A DNA stretch of 46,765 bases from Acidobacteriaceae bacterium (GTDB taxonomy: Bacteria > Acidobacteriota > Terriglobia > Terriglobales > Acidobacteriaceae), in the NCBI GenBank assembly GCA_003134655.1, contig PLBY01000101.1, positions 1 to 46,765 of the forward strand. Reading direction: 5' to 3'. Below, piece after piece: positions 1 through 7,707 of this stretch. How positions within the stretch are numbered: position 1 is the first letter of the stretch; every line of letters begins with the position of its first letter. The translations under genes were made by a program, and so were the position numbers. The notes beneath the pieces are model-generated. The model was given only the letters and a program-made list of their open reading frames with translations. It did not search any database and was not told the origin of the DNA.

Positions 1-209
1 TGAACTGGCGGGCTATTGTCAGCCGGCCCTCCGGGACTGGTGCAGATCCGACCGGTCCTTCTGAGATGGCTCGAGGACTTGCGGATCGAGGCCCAGAACA
101 GGTTGCTCCCCTCGTCCCTGTGTTGTTGGATAGCGGATGCTCTATATTGGATTCATCCGGCGGGACGGGCCGGGACTTCCAAATCATCATACCGAAGGGT
201 TGGGCGCGC

Positions 210-437
210 ATGACTTATCTGGAGGTGGTTTTCAATTACGGAGCGATTCCGGGGGAGAACGAACTGCGGGCGATCGACACGATGCGGGAGGTGTATGGCA
301 TCCGGCGCGTGCAGTTCAACGCCAAGGAGCGGACCGTGCGGGTGGAGTTTGACGCTTCGAGGATGAAGCAGGATGCGGTGGCGAAGCTGCTGCGGAATGC
401 GGGCGTGGATGTGCGGGAGGTGGTGGCGCTGGCCTAG
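210..437 (+). CDS. Small HMA-like (ferredoxin-fold) protein
   Basis: 75-residue protein starting at ATG 210. The predicted pattern is beta-alpha-beta-beta-alpha-beta, like heavy-metal-associated (HMA) domains, with a first strand LEVVFNY, a helix around ENELRAIDTMRE, strands VQFNAKERTVRVEFD and a second helix before VDVREVVAL. The CxxC metal-binding pair of true HMA domains is absent: the loop reads GAIPGEN. It may therefore be a regulatory or oligomerisation module rather than a metal chaperone. The reading frame stays open upstream to about 66, but the shorter start gives a complete domain with nothing extra. Only a weak AAGGG lies upstream. No operon partner is visible; the next 670 bases carry no gene. 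Function is not known. Confidence 0.6.
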   Translation: MTYLEVVFNYGAIPGENELRAIDTMREVYGIRRVQFNAKERTVRVEFDASRMKQDAVAKLLRNAGVDVREVVALA

Positions 438-1053
438 GTTGATCCAAAGTCAAAGGCGACGGACAGGGGTGTCGCGTCGACGCGAGCGATTCCATTTTCG
501 GGCAGGAAGAGCGAGCCTCAGAGGCTAAAGCCTGAGATTTTGGGGGTGCTTAACGGCAACGAATGAACTCGTGCCCCTCCCTTTTTCCATCTCGCCCTTT
601 TGTTTTCAGTCAGATCATTCCCGGATTTGAGTGTTGTCATGGCTAGACGCGGGCGGGGGCGCCCGCGCCACATAGGTCTAAATCGAAAGTCAAAACCTGG
701 ACGCACAGGAGTGTCCGTCCCACACGTGCGTACGCTCCGCACGAGCGCTGAGAGCGTACGTTTTGCATTGGGGGGAGGGCTGAGGTGCGCGTCAGGAGGA
801 AAAGCAAGGGGTGCTCACAGAAAACCTCTGGCCGAAGTTATTCTCTGAAGCACCCCGTTGCGCGCCACTTCGTCTGTCCTCGATTAAAGCAAGCCGCATG
901 CCATCTGTAAACCGTTCAGAATCAAAGGCCGTGGGATTTCGCCTCGGTAGGAATTGCGCGGAGACGGGAAAGAATTACTTCGGCTGATCGAGGCAACGGA
1001 GGGGCCAAGGCGGGGATGTTGAAAACAGTTTACGTTGGAGGCGGGGTTTCCGT
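438..1053. other. Intergenic stretch without a convincing gene
   Basis: About 600 bases between the small HMA-like gene and the tRNA promoter. Open frames on both strands are short, lack ribosome binding sites and run through the interspersed repeat at 639-725, so none is called. Apart from that repeat I see nothing identifiable. Confidence 0.6.
639..725 (+). repeat. Interspersed two-hairpin repeat, long type, copy 1
   Basis: Begins ATGGCTAGAC and ends in a hairpin with arms GGAC.../...GTCC followed by CCACAC. A first GC-rich palindrome (GGGCGGGGGCGCCCGC) and a second hairpin (ACAGGAGTGT core) are joined by a less conserved stretch ending AAAGTCAAAACCTGGACG. A second copy with the same order and nearly the same sequence lies at 25674-25765. 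The spacer between the hairpins differs in length and sequence while the hairpins are kept, which points to a structure-selected or mobile repeat. Confidence 0.8.
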
Positions 1054-1082
1054 TTTTCAGGGAAAGAAATCTTCGCTATAAT
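1054..1082 (+). promoter_or_regulatory. Sigma-70-type promoter of tRNA-Arg
   Basis: A perfect -10 box TATAAT at 1077-1082 is preceded by TTTTCA at 1054-1059 with a 17-base spacer. The predicted start leaves a leader of about 25 bases before the mature tRNA at 1114. The position directly ahead of the tRNA supports the call. Confidence 0.65.
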
Positions 1083-1113
1083 CAACGGGCGGTTCTTCCA
1101 TCCAAATAGAAAT

Positions 1114-1190
1114 GCGCCCTTAGCTCAGTTGGATAGAGCGACTGGCTACGAACCAGTAGGTCGGGAGTTCGAATCTCTCAGGGCGCACCA
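1114..1190 (+). tRNA. tRNA-Arg (anticodon ACG)
   Basis: Complete 77-base cloverleaf. Acceptor arm GCGCCCT pairs with AGGGCGC; D arm GCTC/GAGC; anticodon arm ACTGG/CCAGT with loop CTACGAA, so the anticodon is ACG; T arm GGGAG/CTCTC with TTCGAAT. Discriminator A and the CCA end are encoded in the DNA (1187-1190). In bacteria the A34 of this tRNA is normally edited to inosine by TadA to read CGU, CGC and CGA. The variable loop is short. Confidence 0.97.
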
Positions 1191-1378
1191 TCTTTAATCT
1201 CTTGGTCTTTAGCTCCTTCCAGCAAGGCACTTACCTTCGAAGGTACGGCGCGATGCCGTTGCAGCCAGCTTTCTGCTAATCTCGTTTCAGCCCTGTTGCT
1301 TCTGTCGTCGATTTGTTTCACTTCGGTTCGATTAAATTACCCCCGGGTGGGTCGTCTCCGGCTATCGGGTTGCGCGCC

Positions 1379-1852
1379 ATGTCGAAAGCAAGCCAGCAGC
1401 AAGATGTTTCCATATTGTCGAGCGCCAAGAACGGATTGGTGTATTTGACGCCCAACGACTGGGCACTGATCGCGGATAAGGCGGTTCGCCGGCAGTTCAA
1501 AGCGGGCGAAGCGATTGTGTCGAAGGGCAAGCGCACATATGGGGTGTACCTGCTTCTGAAGGGCACCGCCTTGGTGCAGATTCCGCTCCAGGGGACGGCG
1601 CTGGGCATCAGTCCAGGAGAGGCTTGCGGAGAGATTTCTTTTCTGGACGAACTGCCGGCATCGGCTAACGTGGTGGCTAAAGAGGATGTAGAGGCCTACT
1701 ACCTGGACCGGCCGACGTTGCAGTCGATGTTCGAACTGTTCCCTCACCTGGGATCGCGGTTCTACCGTTCGCTCGCGGCGATTCTGTCGCGGCGGCTACG
1801 GGAACTGATTGGTCCGGGGGAGACGCCCAAAGCAACGCCCGCGAAGCCATGA
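1379..1852 (+). CDS. Cyclic nucleotide-binding-like domain protein
   Basis: 157-residue protein that is essentially a single cNMP-binding (CAP N-terminal type) beta-barrel domain. It has the typical order: FKAGEAIVSKGKRTYGVYLLLKG, then the phosphate-binding-cassette region GEACGEISFLDELPASANVVA, and a closing C-terminal helix rich in Arg. The cassette motif GExSFLDxxPASAxVxA matches the family pattern well, but residues that contact a specific nucleotide cannot be judged. There is no DNA-binding domain, so it is more likely a stand-alone sensor or adaptor than a Crp-type regulator. ATG 1379 is preferred over an earlier in-frame start at 1313, which would add residues with no domain character. 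It follows the tRNA gene and stands alone. Confidence 0.8.
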   Translation: MSKASQQQDVSILSSAKNGLVYLTPNDWALIADKAVRRQFKAGEAIVSKGKRTYGVYLLLKGTALVQIPLQGTALGISPGEACGEISFLDELPASANVVAKEDVEAYYLDRPTLQSMFELFPHLGSRFYRSLAAILSRRLRELIGPGETPKATPAKP

Positions 1853-1890
1853 TCAGGCGGGTAGTGAGGCGGTTTGGTTTTAGTCCGCGC

Positions 1891-1934
1891 GAGATCCCTC
1901 TCTTCGCCTGAAGAACGGCTCCGTTCGGGATGAC
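1891..1934 (+). repeat. GATCC...GGATGAC interspersed repeat, copy 1
   Basis: Starts GAGATCCCTC and ends CGGGATGAC. A near-identical copy, including its flanks, lies at 15191-15234, and divergent relatives are at 7644-7679, 12642-12727 and 16783-16852. This type of repeat often yields spurious conceptual peptides reading CHPERSEG on the opposite strand, and that peptide does appear here. It lies between two same-strand genes. Confidence 0.75.
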
Positions 1935-2008
1935 GCCCCTAGTAGTGCAATCCGGCGGGTCGAGGGTGCGGAGTGTGCTAGCCTACAGGACCAGCGCGGC
2001 CTGCGGAT

Positions 2009-2875
2009 TTGATTCGCGAATTTGCCACGCGGAATCCTTCTTTGGTTGATCCCGTCAATCTACGACTCGCCTTGGTTTCGGCGGCAATGCTGGGATTCCG
2101 GCACGGGCTGGATTACGACCACATCGCGGCGATCACGGACATCAGCAGCGTGCAGTCGAAAGCGCGCGACGCGATGCGCTACGGGTTGCTGTATGTGGCG
2201 GGGCACGCGACCACGGTGGCGATTTTAGGATCGGCGGCAGTGGGGTTTCGCATCGCGCTGCCCGCGGCCAGCGATCGCTGGGCGGAACGACTGGTGGGCG
2301 TGACCCTGCTGGTGCTGGGGCTTTATGTGCTGGGGACGTTCTTTCGTCCTTCGACACACAGCCACGCGCGACCGCGCACGAGAATCACGCTGTTGATCAA
2401 CGGGATTTTGTGGATCTACTGGCGGTTGAGCCGGATTTTTGGCGGGACGCGGGTGGAAGCTCCGCGGGTGTTCAAGGATGGATATGGGACCAGTTCGACG
2501 TTCCTGGTGGGCGTGATTCATGGGCTGGGGGCGGAGACTCCGACGCAGATTCTTCTGTTCCTGATGACGGCGAATCTGGGTGGAACGGGCGCGGGGCTGC
2601 TGGGTTTGCTGATGTTCATCGTCGGGCTGCTGGCGATGAACACGCTGATGTGCGGTGTAGCGGCGGGATTGTTCTCCGCTGACAAAGCGCTTTTATGGCT
2701 GTCTCCGGGTAAAGGCGCGGAGGGCTACTTCTCGCGCGCGCTCAATTCTGTGATGACCGTGGTCAGCGCGAACGCGGTGCCGGGTCTAACCCTTCTCACG
2801 TCGGCGTATAGCATCGTGGTGGGAACGATTTTTCTGCTGGGATCGGCCGCCAAGCTGCCTTCGCTGACAGGGTAA
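2009..2875 (+). CDS. NicO/HoxN-type nickel-cobalt transporter-like protein
   Basis: 288-residue polytopic membrane protein. The hallmark HX4DH metal-binding motif of the NiCoT/NicO family is visible at residues 32-38 (HGLDYDH) in the first membrane helix, and a second family signature, GVIHGLGAETPTQILLF, lies near the middle. At least six hydrophobic segments can be counted. Known members import Ni2+ or Co2+ for hydrogenase, urease or cobalamin use, but none of those genes is nearby, so the metal cannot be assigned. The reading frame begins with TTG 2009; another TTG at 2042 and ATG 2087 are in frame. The ATG would leave only a short tail before HX4DH. The start is uncertain and I see no strong ribosome binding site. 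Confidence 0.85.
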   Translation: MIREFATRNPSLVDPVNLRLALVSAAMLGFRHGLDYDHIAAITDISSVQSKARDAMRYGLLYVAGHATTVAILGSAAVGFRIALPAASDRWAERLVGVTLLVLGLYVLGTFFRPSTHSHARPRTRITLLINGILWIYWRLSRIFGGTRVEAPRVFKDGYGTSSTFLVGVIHGLGAETPTQILLFLMTANLGGTGAGLLGLLMFIVGLLAMNTLMCGVAAGLFSADKALLWLSPGKGAEGYFSRALNSVMTVVSANAVPGLTLLTSAYSIVVGTIFLLGSAAKLPSLTG

Positions 2876-3309
2876 GGACGGCGGGACGGAGTAGCCCACT
2901 AGTTTCCCCAAAAACTAAGAAGCGTCCTGCAACTCTTGCGAGTCGCAGGACGCCCGAACAGCCCTCCCCCAGAACTGCTCACCGCACAAGCTACCCGCTT
3001 CGGGCAAGTTTGAGAATGACACTTTCGTGCCATAGGGGAGGCACGAGTGGGCCACTTGAAATTGGACGGTTGACGGGTTTAACGTGGGGCCGGTTTGAGG
3101 ACGGTTGCTTTGGCGTAAGTGGCAAAAGGATGTTTCAAGTGTGCATCAGTTTGCACTTGGGCATTTTGCAGGTCCGGCCAATGTCCGAATAACTATATTC
3201 CTTGCAATGTTTTAGCAATATTTAAACTTTGGTACTCCGAGTGCATTGAATCAACTGGGATACCGTCTGTGGGTAGCTATTCCACAGCGGGATTCAGGAG
3301 GAGTTATTT
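2876..3309. other. Intergenic region with hairpins, no gene
   Basis: Contains a strong inverted repeat (2922-2953) and a smaller one (3136-3159, arms CAAGTG...TGCACTTG). Short frames in this stretch have no ribosome binding site and no recognisable product. The last 15 bases hold the ribosome binding site AGGAGG of the PEP-CTERM gene. Confidence 0.5.
2922..2953. terminator. Strong hairpin after the NicO gene
   Basis: GCGTCCTGC (2922-2930) pairs with GCAGGACGC (2945-2953), and inside it ACTC pairs with GAGT around a TTGC loop. There is no T-tract on the plus strand; on the minus strand a T-rich stretch follows. It may end or protect the transporter transcript. Function is inferred from position only. 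Confidence 0.45.
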
Positions 3310-3918
3310 ATGAAACGGATCGTGTGGACGGTTCTGCTTGCTTTAGCGTTGCCGATGGCGGCATTTGCCAGCAGTTCAGTGGATTTCACGAACAGCGGCG
3401 GCACTTTGTCTGGCAGCAGCGCGGGATTGAGCCTGAGTGGCTCGGTGCTGATTGCGGTCAACGGATTGGGCGGACTGGGTCTCGTCACCGGTAACGACTT
3501 GGGTAGTTTGAGCTTTGCAACCGGGGCGCTAAGTTCTGGAAGTCTCCAGATGGGTGGGACATTCGCAGGCGGCGGGAGTTTCATGATTATGGGTAACGGG
3601 ACGAACGGCATCCCGAACGCGACCCTCTTCAGCGGAAGCTTCGATGGTCCTGTGACTTGGACGCTGGTCACGTTGGCCAATGGGACGCACAATTACACGT
3701 TAACGGGTTCGATTTCCGGGACGTGGATGGGCGGTTCCTGGGTGAACGGAGCGACCGTACAGCTGACCATCAATACAGGCAAAGGTTTCTTCAACGGGTC
3801 GACGACGATCTCCAGTGGCGACACAAACATTGTGGTTCCCGAGCCGGGCAGCCTGACGCTTCTGGGCACAGGGCTGGTTGGCCTTGCCGGAGCGATTCGG
3901 CGCAAGCTGAAAGCATAG
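3310..3918 (+). CDS. PEP-CTERM sorting-signal secreted protein
   Basis: 202-residue exported protein. It has a signal peptide (MKRIVWTVLLALALPMAAFA) with a likely AxA-type cleavage site. The mature part is rich in Gly, Ser, Thr and Asn with short beta-strand-like repeats, suggesting a surface or matrix protein. The C-terminus (residues 175-202) is a textbook PEP-CTERM tail: VPEPGSLTLLGTGLVGLAG followed by AIRRKLKA, that is a PEP motif, hydrophobic helix and basic end. Family knowledge: such proteins are recognised and processed by an exosortase (EpsH/XrtA type), and many are tied to exopolysaccharide. No exosortase is encoded in this window. An AGGAGG ribosome binding site lies 8 bases before ATG 3310, and a strong terminator follows, so it is monocistronic. 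Confidence 0.92.
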   Translation: MKRIVWTVLLALALPMAAFASSSVDFTNSGGTLSGSSAGLSLSGSVLIAVNGLGGLGLVTGNDLGSLSFATGALSSGSLQMGGTFAGGGSFMIMGNGTNGIPNATLFSGSFDGPVTWTLVTLANGTHNYTLTGSISGTWMGGSWVNGATVQLTINTGKGFFNGSTTISSGDTNIVVPEPGSLTLLGTGLVGLAGAIRRKLKA

Positions 3919-3949
3919 AGCATCCTCGGTTAGCAATCTCCTGAATCGA

Positions 3950-3980
3950 AAGCCCCGCCAGGCAATGGCGGGGCTTTTTA
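3950..3980 (+). terminator. Rho-independent terminator of the PEP-CTERM gene
   Basis: AAAGCCCCGCCA pairs with TGGCGGGGCTTT around a short GGCAA loop and runs directly into a T-tract. It lies 32 bases after the stop codon. Confidence 0.93.
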
Positions 3981-4084
3981 TTGTTCCAAAACAAGTGCAT
4001 CTTCCATTACCCCGGTAATCTGAGCGGGGGGATTACCGTTGACCCATCGGGCGTAGGCTCCTTAAATTGCCAACAGGGGGTGGT

Positions 4085-4351
4085 ATGAAAGATATTCATG
4101 AGGTCCTGCGGCAGAAGCAGGCGAAATACGCCCAACTTGGCAAACAGATCGAGATGCTCCAGCAGGCGGCTGAAAAGCTGCGAGAAGTGGCACCGTTGCT
4201 GGCCGAGAACGATGATGACGACAACGGAGTGCTGGCAGAAGGGGACGACGCCACCCTGCAGGGAGATTCGATGGCGGCGAAGGCTGGCGCAGGTTCCGGC
4301 AGTGCAGCGTCATCCAAAGCAGCGCGGCCCACAGCTCCTCGCTGGCCGTAA
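4085..4351 (+). CDS. Small coiled-coil protein of unknown function
   Basis: 88 residues. The first half (residues 1-40) is a heptad-like helix (IHEVLRQKQAKYAQLGKQIE) likely to form a coiled coil, followed by an acidic patch (ENDDDDNG) and a disordered Ala/Ser/Gly tail. ATG 4085 is chosen because AGGGGG lies just upstream; a TTG at 4067 is also in frame. It ends 30 bases before the receiver/PilZ gene on the same strand, so the two probably form an operon. I do not recognise a named family. Confidence 0.7.
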   Translation: MKDIHEVLRQKQAKYAQLGKQIEMLQQAAEKLREVAPLLAENDDDDNGVLAEGDDATLQGDSMAAKAGAGSGSAASSKAARPTAPRWP

Positions 4352-4381
4352 TCACGCCGACGCTGGGGACACCACGTACTT

Positions 4382-5503
4382 ATGACTCTTCAGGCACTAC
4401 TGGTTTCGACCGACGATTCCGCGTCTGACGTGTTGGGCAGAGTACTGCCCGCGTTCGGCATTGCGATGGACCGCTCCAGCGATCCGGAAACCACGCTGGC
4501 CCGAATCCAACAGCAGAAGTTCGACGCGCTCATCGTCGATTTTGATAATCCTGAGCTGGCAGCAAGCGTGCTGCGGCAAGCCCAGCAGCTGGGAACGAAC
4601 CCGCTGAGCGTTGCTCTGGTTGCCGACACCGGGAAGGTGCGCGACATTCTGAGCGGCGGGGCGCACTTCGTACTGTACAAACCGATCTCTGAGGATGCGG
4701 CGAAAGCCGGACTGCGCGCAGCTGCGGCTCTGTTGAGCCGGGAGCGGCGCCGGGCGGTCCGGATTCCGGTGCAGGCGCCGGTGGAGATCACGCTGCCGGA
4801 CGCGCGCAAGGCGGATGGCATTCTTCTGGATCTGTCCGAAACCGGGATGGAAGTACTGACGGCGGAGTCACAGGTGCCGGGATCGTCGCTGGCATTCCGC
4901 TTTCAGTTGCCGGACACGACCGCGGAAATCGAGGCACACGGGCAAGTGGCCTGGGCGAATTCCAACGGGCAGACGGGGGTTCACTTCCTGGATGTTGCGG
5001 AGGCCGCGAAGGCTGAGTTGAAGACATGGCTGCAAGCCGCGGCCAACAGTTTGGGCACGGATCCTGACGAGACGGTACCTCACTGCAAGTTGACCGACCT
5101 GAGTCTGGGCGGGTGCTACGTGCAAACGGATGCGCCATTCCCGGAGCGCGCGTCAGTCGATCTCTGTCTTAAAGTCCAAGAGCATGAAGTTCACACCGAG
5201 GGCATGGTCCGCGTGGCGCACCCTGGGCAGGGCATGGGAGTCGAGTTCCCTTCCCGCACGCCGGAGCAGCGCGCACAAGTTGGCAATCTGATCGAGTTCC
5301 TGCGCAACTGTCCTGCGACCATGTTGGAGCTGGTTATTTCTCCGCGGGCGCTGGTTGCGGACCTCACGCAGTTCGAGCCGGAAGAGAAGAAGGCGGAAGA
5401 GACCGGCGACGAACTGGAGGATCCGCTGCTCGAATTGCTGCGGCGGGGCGCGTCATTGCAGCAGGACGACTTCCTGGCTGAGCTTCAGCATCAGCGTAGT
5501 TAG
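4382..5503 (+). CDS. Receiver-like plus double PilZ domain protein
   Basis: 373 residues with three modules. Residues 1-115 resemble a CheY-type receiver: VDFD places an acidic residue (D53) at the phospho-acceptor position and K100 (LYKP) fits the conserved Lys, but the acidic pair near the N-terminus is TDD, so phosphorylation is plausible yet unproven. Residues 120-215 form a PilZ domain with both c-di-GMP motifs, RxxxR (R123/R127) and DLSETG (150-155). Residues 230-315 form a second PilZ-like domain with DLSLGG (239-244) but no clear RxxxR. The C-terminal 50 residues are acidic and helical. The likely role is a c-di-GMP effector linking a two-component signal to motility or envelope output. 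It follows the coiled-coil gene. Confidence 0.85.
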   Translation: MTLQALLVSTDDSASDVLGRVLPAFGIAMDRSSDPETTLARIQQQKFDALIVDFDNPELAASVLRQAQQLGTNPLSVALVADTGKVRDILSGGAHFVLYKPISEDAAKAGLRAAAALLSRERRRAVRIPVQAPVEITLPDARKADGILLDLSETGMEVLTAESQVPGSSLAFRFQLPDTTAEIEAHGQVAWANSNGQTGVHFLDVAEAAKAELKTWLQAAANSLGTDPDETVPHCKLTDLSLGGCYVQTDAPFPERASVDLCLKVQEHEVHTEGMVRVAHPGQGMGVEFPSRTPEQRAQVGNLIEFLRNCPATMLELVISPRALVADLTQFEPEEKKAEETGDELEDPLLELLRRGASLQQDDFLAELQHQRS

Positions 5504-5610
5504 AAACGTTCTGCCTGCGTTTCTCCTTAAATCAGTTCTATTCCACTCATTTCCATTCCACTATCCATTGGTACGGGCGCGGGCTTGTCCGGGCGGCTGC
5601 GCGGTTTGCG

Positions 5611-5795
5611 AAAAAAAGCCTCCCGTGACAGGTCGATGGGCAGATGATCTTTCACGAGAGATTTCGGGCGAGCGGTTTGGCGGGAGAAAATGCGCGGGAG
5701 CGGGAGGCTTCAGCGGTGGCAGCCTGTCGAAGAACCGAGGGACCCAGGCCCCGTCTTTGGCGCGGGCCCCTCAACTCTTCGTGGTCTGTTCCACC
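5611..5795 (-). ncRNA. Candidate structured RNA (possible small RNA)
   Basis: The 400-base gap between two plus-strand genes holds two adjacent strong structures. AAGCCTCCCG (5616-5625) is an exact inverted match to CGGGAGGCTT (5701-5710), and read on the minus strand the closing arm is followed by seven Ts, as in an intrinsic terminator. Next to it, 5715-5795 folds as a long rod: GGTGG/CCACC, CAG/CTG, CGAAGA/TCTTCG and GAGGG/CCCTC pair in nested order. The strand is set only by the T-tract. It lacks the signatures of SRP RNA, tmRNA or RNase P RNA. It could instead be another repeat. Confidence 0.35.
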
Positions 5796-5903
5796 CCATT
5801 GCGAGTACGGTACCGGACGAGCATTGCGTGATGATTTCAGCAATGTTAAATCTCCGTTAAAGTAGACTGTGCTTTTCGGTTCGGGCGCATTCATTTTTTT
5901 CCT

Positions 5904-7616
5904 TTGAGGGGAGTGAGTCTGGGGAAGACCAGCGGGGCTGAATCTCGGGTCGGACGGAAGAGCGGTGTGGGGCTGCTGTGGGCGCCGTTGCTGGCCATTG
6001 CTGGCGCGGCATTTGCGGCGGAGATTCCCTTCTTCTTTCTCGGGACGCCGTCGGGACACGATGTGGAGTTTCATTTGTATTCGTGGCTCGAAGTGCTGGC
6101 GCAGTGGAAGCACGGAATTTTTTATCCGCGGTGGGCGGCGCTGGCGCACTTCGCTTACGGTGAGCCGAGGTTTGTGTTTTATCCTCCGGCGTCGTGGATG
6201 CTGGGCGCTTTGTTGAGCGCTATCTTTCCTTGGACCGTCGCGTCTGGCGTTTACCTGTGGATCGTGCTGGTGGCCGCGGGCGTCGCGATGTTCGTGCTGG
6301 CGCGGCGATGGCTGGAGCGGCGCGACGCCATCTTTGTGGCCGTGCTGTATGCGGTGAATCCTTATCACCTGGTGATTGTTTACTGGCGCAGCGCGTTTGC
6401 CGAATTGCTGGCGAGTTGTCTGGTGCCGCTGTTGCTGCTGTGTGTACTGAAGGCCGTGGAAGCGACTGAACATGAAGCGTGGCGGGCGATGGTACCGCTA
6501 TCGCTGGTGCTGGCGGCAGCGTGGCTGACGAATGCGCCGGCGGCGGTGATGATTCATTATTCCCTGGCGCTGCTGTTGGTATTCTTTGCCTGGCAGCGGC
6601 GGTCAGCGCGGCTGCTGCTTGTGGGCGCGGGGGCGGTGGGGCTGGGGGCGTGTTTGGCGGCGTTCTATTTACTTCCTGCGATTTACGAACAGCGGTGGAT
6701 CGATATTGCGCAAGCGGTGTCGGCGGGATCGCGCCCGGCGGATAACTTTTTGTTTATCCACACGACCGATGCGGAGCACGACGCGTTTAACCGCATCGTC
6801 ACCTGGTTGGCTGTTGTCGAGATGGTGGTGATTGTTGTGGCGGCATGGGCGGCACGGCGGTGGCGGGAAGCGCAGCGCGAAGTTTGGAATGCGCTGGTCG
6901 GGTGGGCGATCGCATGCAGCGTGCTGATGTTTCCGGTGGCAGGGCTGCTGTGGCGGGCTTTGCCGAAGATGCAGTTCATGCAGTTTCCGTGGCGCTGGTT
7001 GTTGTGTCTGAGCATGATCTTTACTCTGCTTGTGACGGTGGGGTTGCGGCGGTGTTGGTGGCGGGCGGCGGTTTGTGCGGTCTCGATCCTGGTGATTGTG
7101 GGGGCGTGGCGCTATGCGCAGGCGCCGTGGTGGGACACGGCGGATGATCTGCGCGAGATGCAGGACAACATGGCGACGGGCGCGGGCTACGAGGGGACGG
7201 ACGAATATACGCCGCTGGGAGCCGAGCCTGGAGTGATCGACAAAGAGGCGCGCGACGTGACCGTCGACGGTCCGGCGCAGGCGGCGATTCATGTGCAGCA
7301 GTGGGATGCCGAGTCGAGGATGTTTACGGCGGAGATGTCGGCGGCGGATCGGGTGGCGTTGCGGTTGTTTCGGTATCCGGCATGGCGCGTGGAGGTGAAT
7401 GGCAGGGTGGTGGAGACGGCGGCGCGTGCGGAGACGGGGCAGATGTTGGTGCCGGTTGAGGCGGGCATGAATCGGGTGGAGATTCGATTTGTGAGGACGT
7501 GGGATCGGGCAGCGGGGGGATGGATTTCGATTTTGGCGGTGGCGGGCGTGATTGTTTGGATTTGGATGACGCGACGCGGGACTTCGGACGTCAGACCTCG
7601 GACCTCGGCTGCCTAG
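5904..7616 (+). CDS. Polytopic membrane protein, PTPS-related/YfhO-like (GT-C-like)
   Basis: About 570 residues with roughly 11-12 hydrophobic segments and a C-terminal soluble beta-rich domain before a last membrane helix. The N-terminal loop has GHDVEFHLYSWLE, fitting the acidic loop of PTPS-related and GT-C membrane glycosyltransferase-like proteins, followed by FVFYPPASWMLGA. The C-terminal piece (ALRLFRYPAWRVEVNGR, later AGMNRVEIRF) is typical of YfhO-type proteins. The substrate, presumably a lipid-linked sugar, cannot be inferred. The frame begins at TTG 5904; GTG 5913 and GTG 5967 are alternatives, the last giving a short N-terminus straight into helix 1. It lies upstream of rdgB, separated by a repeat. 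Confidence 0.75.
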   Translation: MRGVSLGKTSGAESRVGRKSGVGLLWAPLLAIAGAAFAAEIPFFFLGTPSGHDVEFHLYSWLEVLAQWKHGIFYPRWAALAHFAYGEPRFVFYPPASWMLGALLSAIFPWTVASGVYLWIVLVAAGVAMFVLARRWLERRDAIFVAVLYAVNPYHLVIVYWRSAFAELLASCLVPLLLLCVLKAVEATEHEAWRAMVPLSLVLAAAWLTNAPAAVMIHYSLALLLVFFAWQRRSARLLLVGAGAVGLGACLAAFYLLPAIYEQRWIDIAQAVSAGSRPADNFLFIHTTDAEHDAFNRIVTWLAVVEMVVIVVAAWAARRWREAQREVWNALVGWAIACSVLMFPVAGLLWRALPKMQFMQFPWRWLLCLSMIFTLLVTVGLRRCWWRAAVCAVSILVIVGAWRYAQAPWWDTADDLREMQDNMATGAGYEGTDEYTPLGAEPGVIDKEARDVTVDGPAQAAIHVQQWDAESRMFTAEMSAADRVALRLFRYPAWRVEVNGRVVETAARAETGQMLVPVEAGMNRVEIRFVRTWDRAAGGWISILAVAGVIVWIWMTRRGTSDVRPRTSAA

Positions 7617-7643
7617 ACTTGCGTCTGTTTTCTCGGCACCAGC

Positions 7644-7679
7644 AGAGTGCATAGGTCCTTCGCTTCGCTCAGGATGACA
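7644..7679 (+). repeat. GATCC...GGATGAC interspersed repeat, half copy
   Basis: AGAGTGCATAGGTCCTTCGC followed by TTCGCTCAGGATGACA. It matches, with few changes, the right half of the complete palindrome between sdhA and sdhB (12642-12727). It sits 29 bases before rdgB. Confidence 0.8.
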
Positions 7680-7707
7680 ATTTTGCTTTTGTGATCGGCT
7701 CTCAATC

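Noticed and set aside
3010..3192. Short frames upstream of the PEP-CTERM gene
   Set aside because: No ribosome binding site, odd composition, overlapping hairpins.
3100..3300. Sigma-54 (-24/-12) promoter before the PEP-CTERM gene
   Set aside because: I looked for GG-N10-GC in the right context, as known for exosortase-linked genes, and found no match with correct spacing.
3120..3309. c-di-GMP riboswitch ahead of the PEP-CTERM gene
   Set aside because: A small hairpin exists, but the conserved core of GEMM-type riboswitches is absent.
5611..5795. SRP RNA, 6S RNA, tmRNA or RNase P RNA
   Set aside because: The structure is strong, but the conserved sequence signatures of these RNAs were not found; listed only as a candidate RNA.
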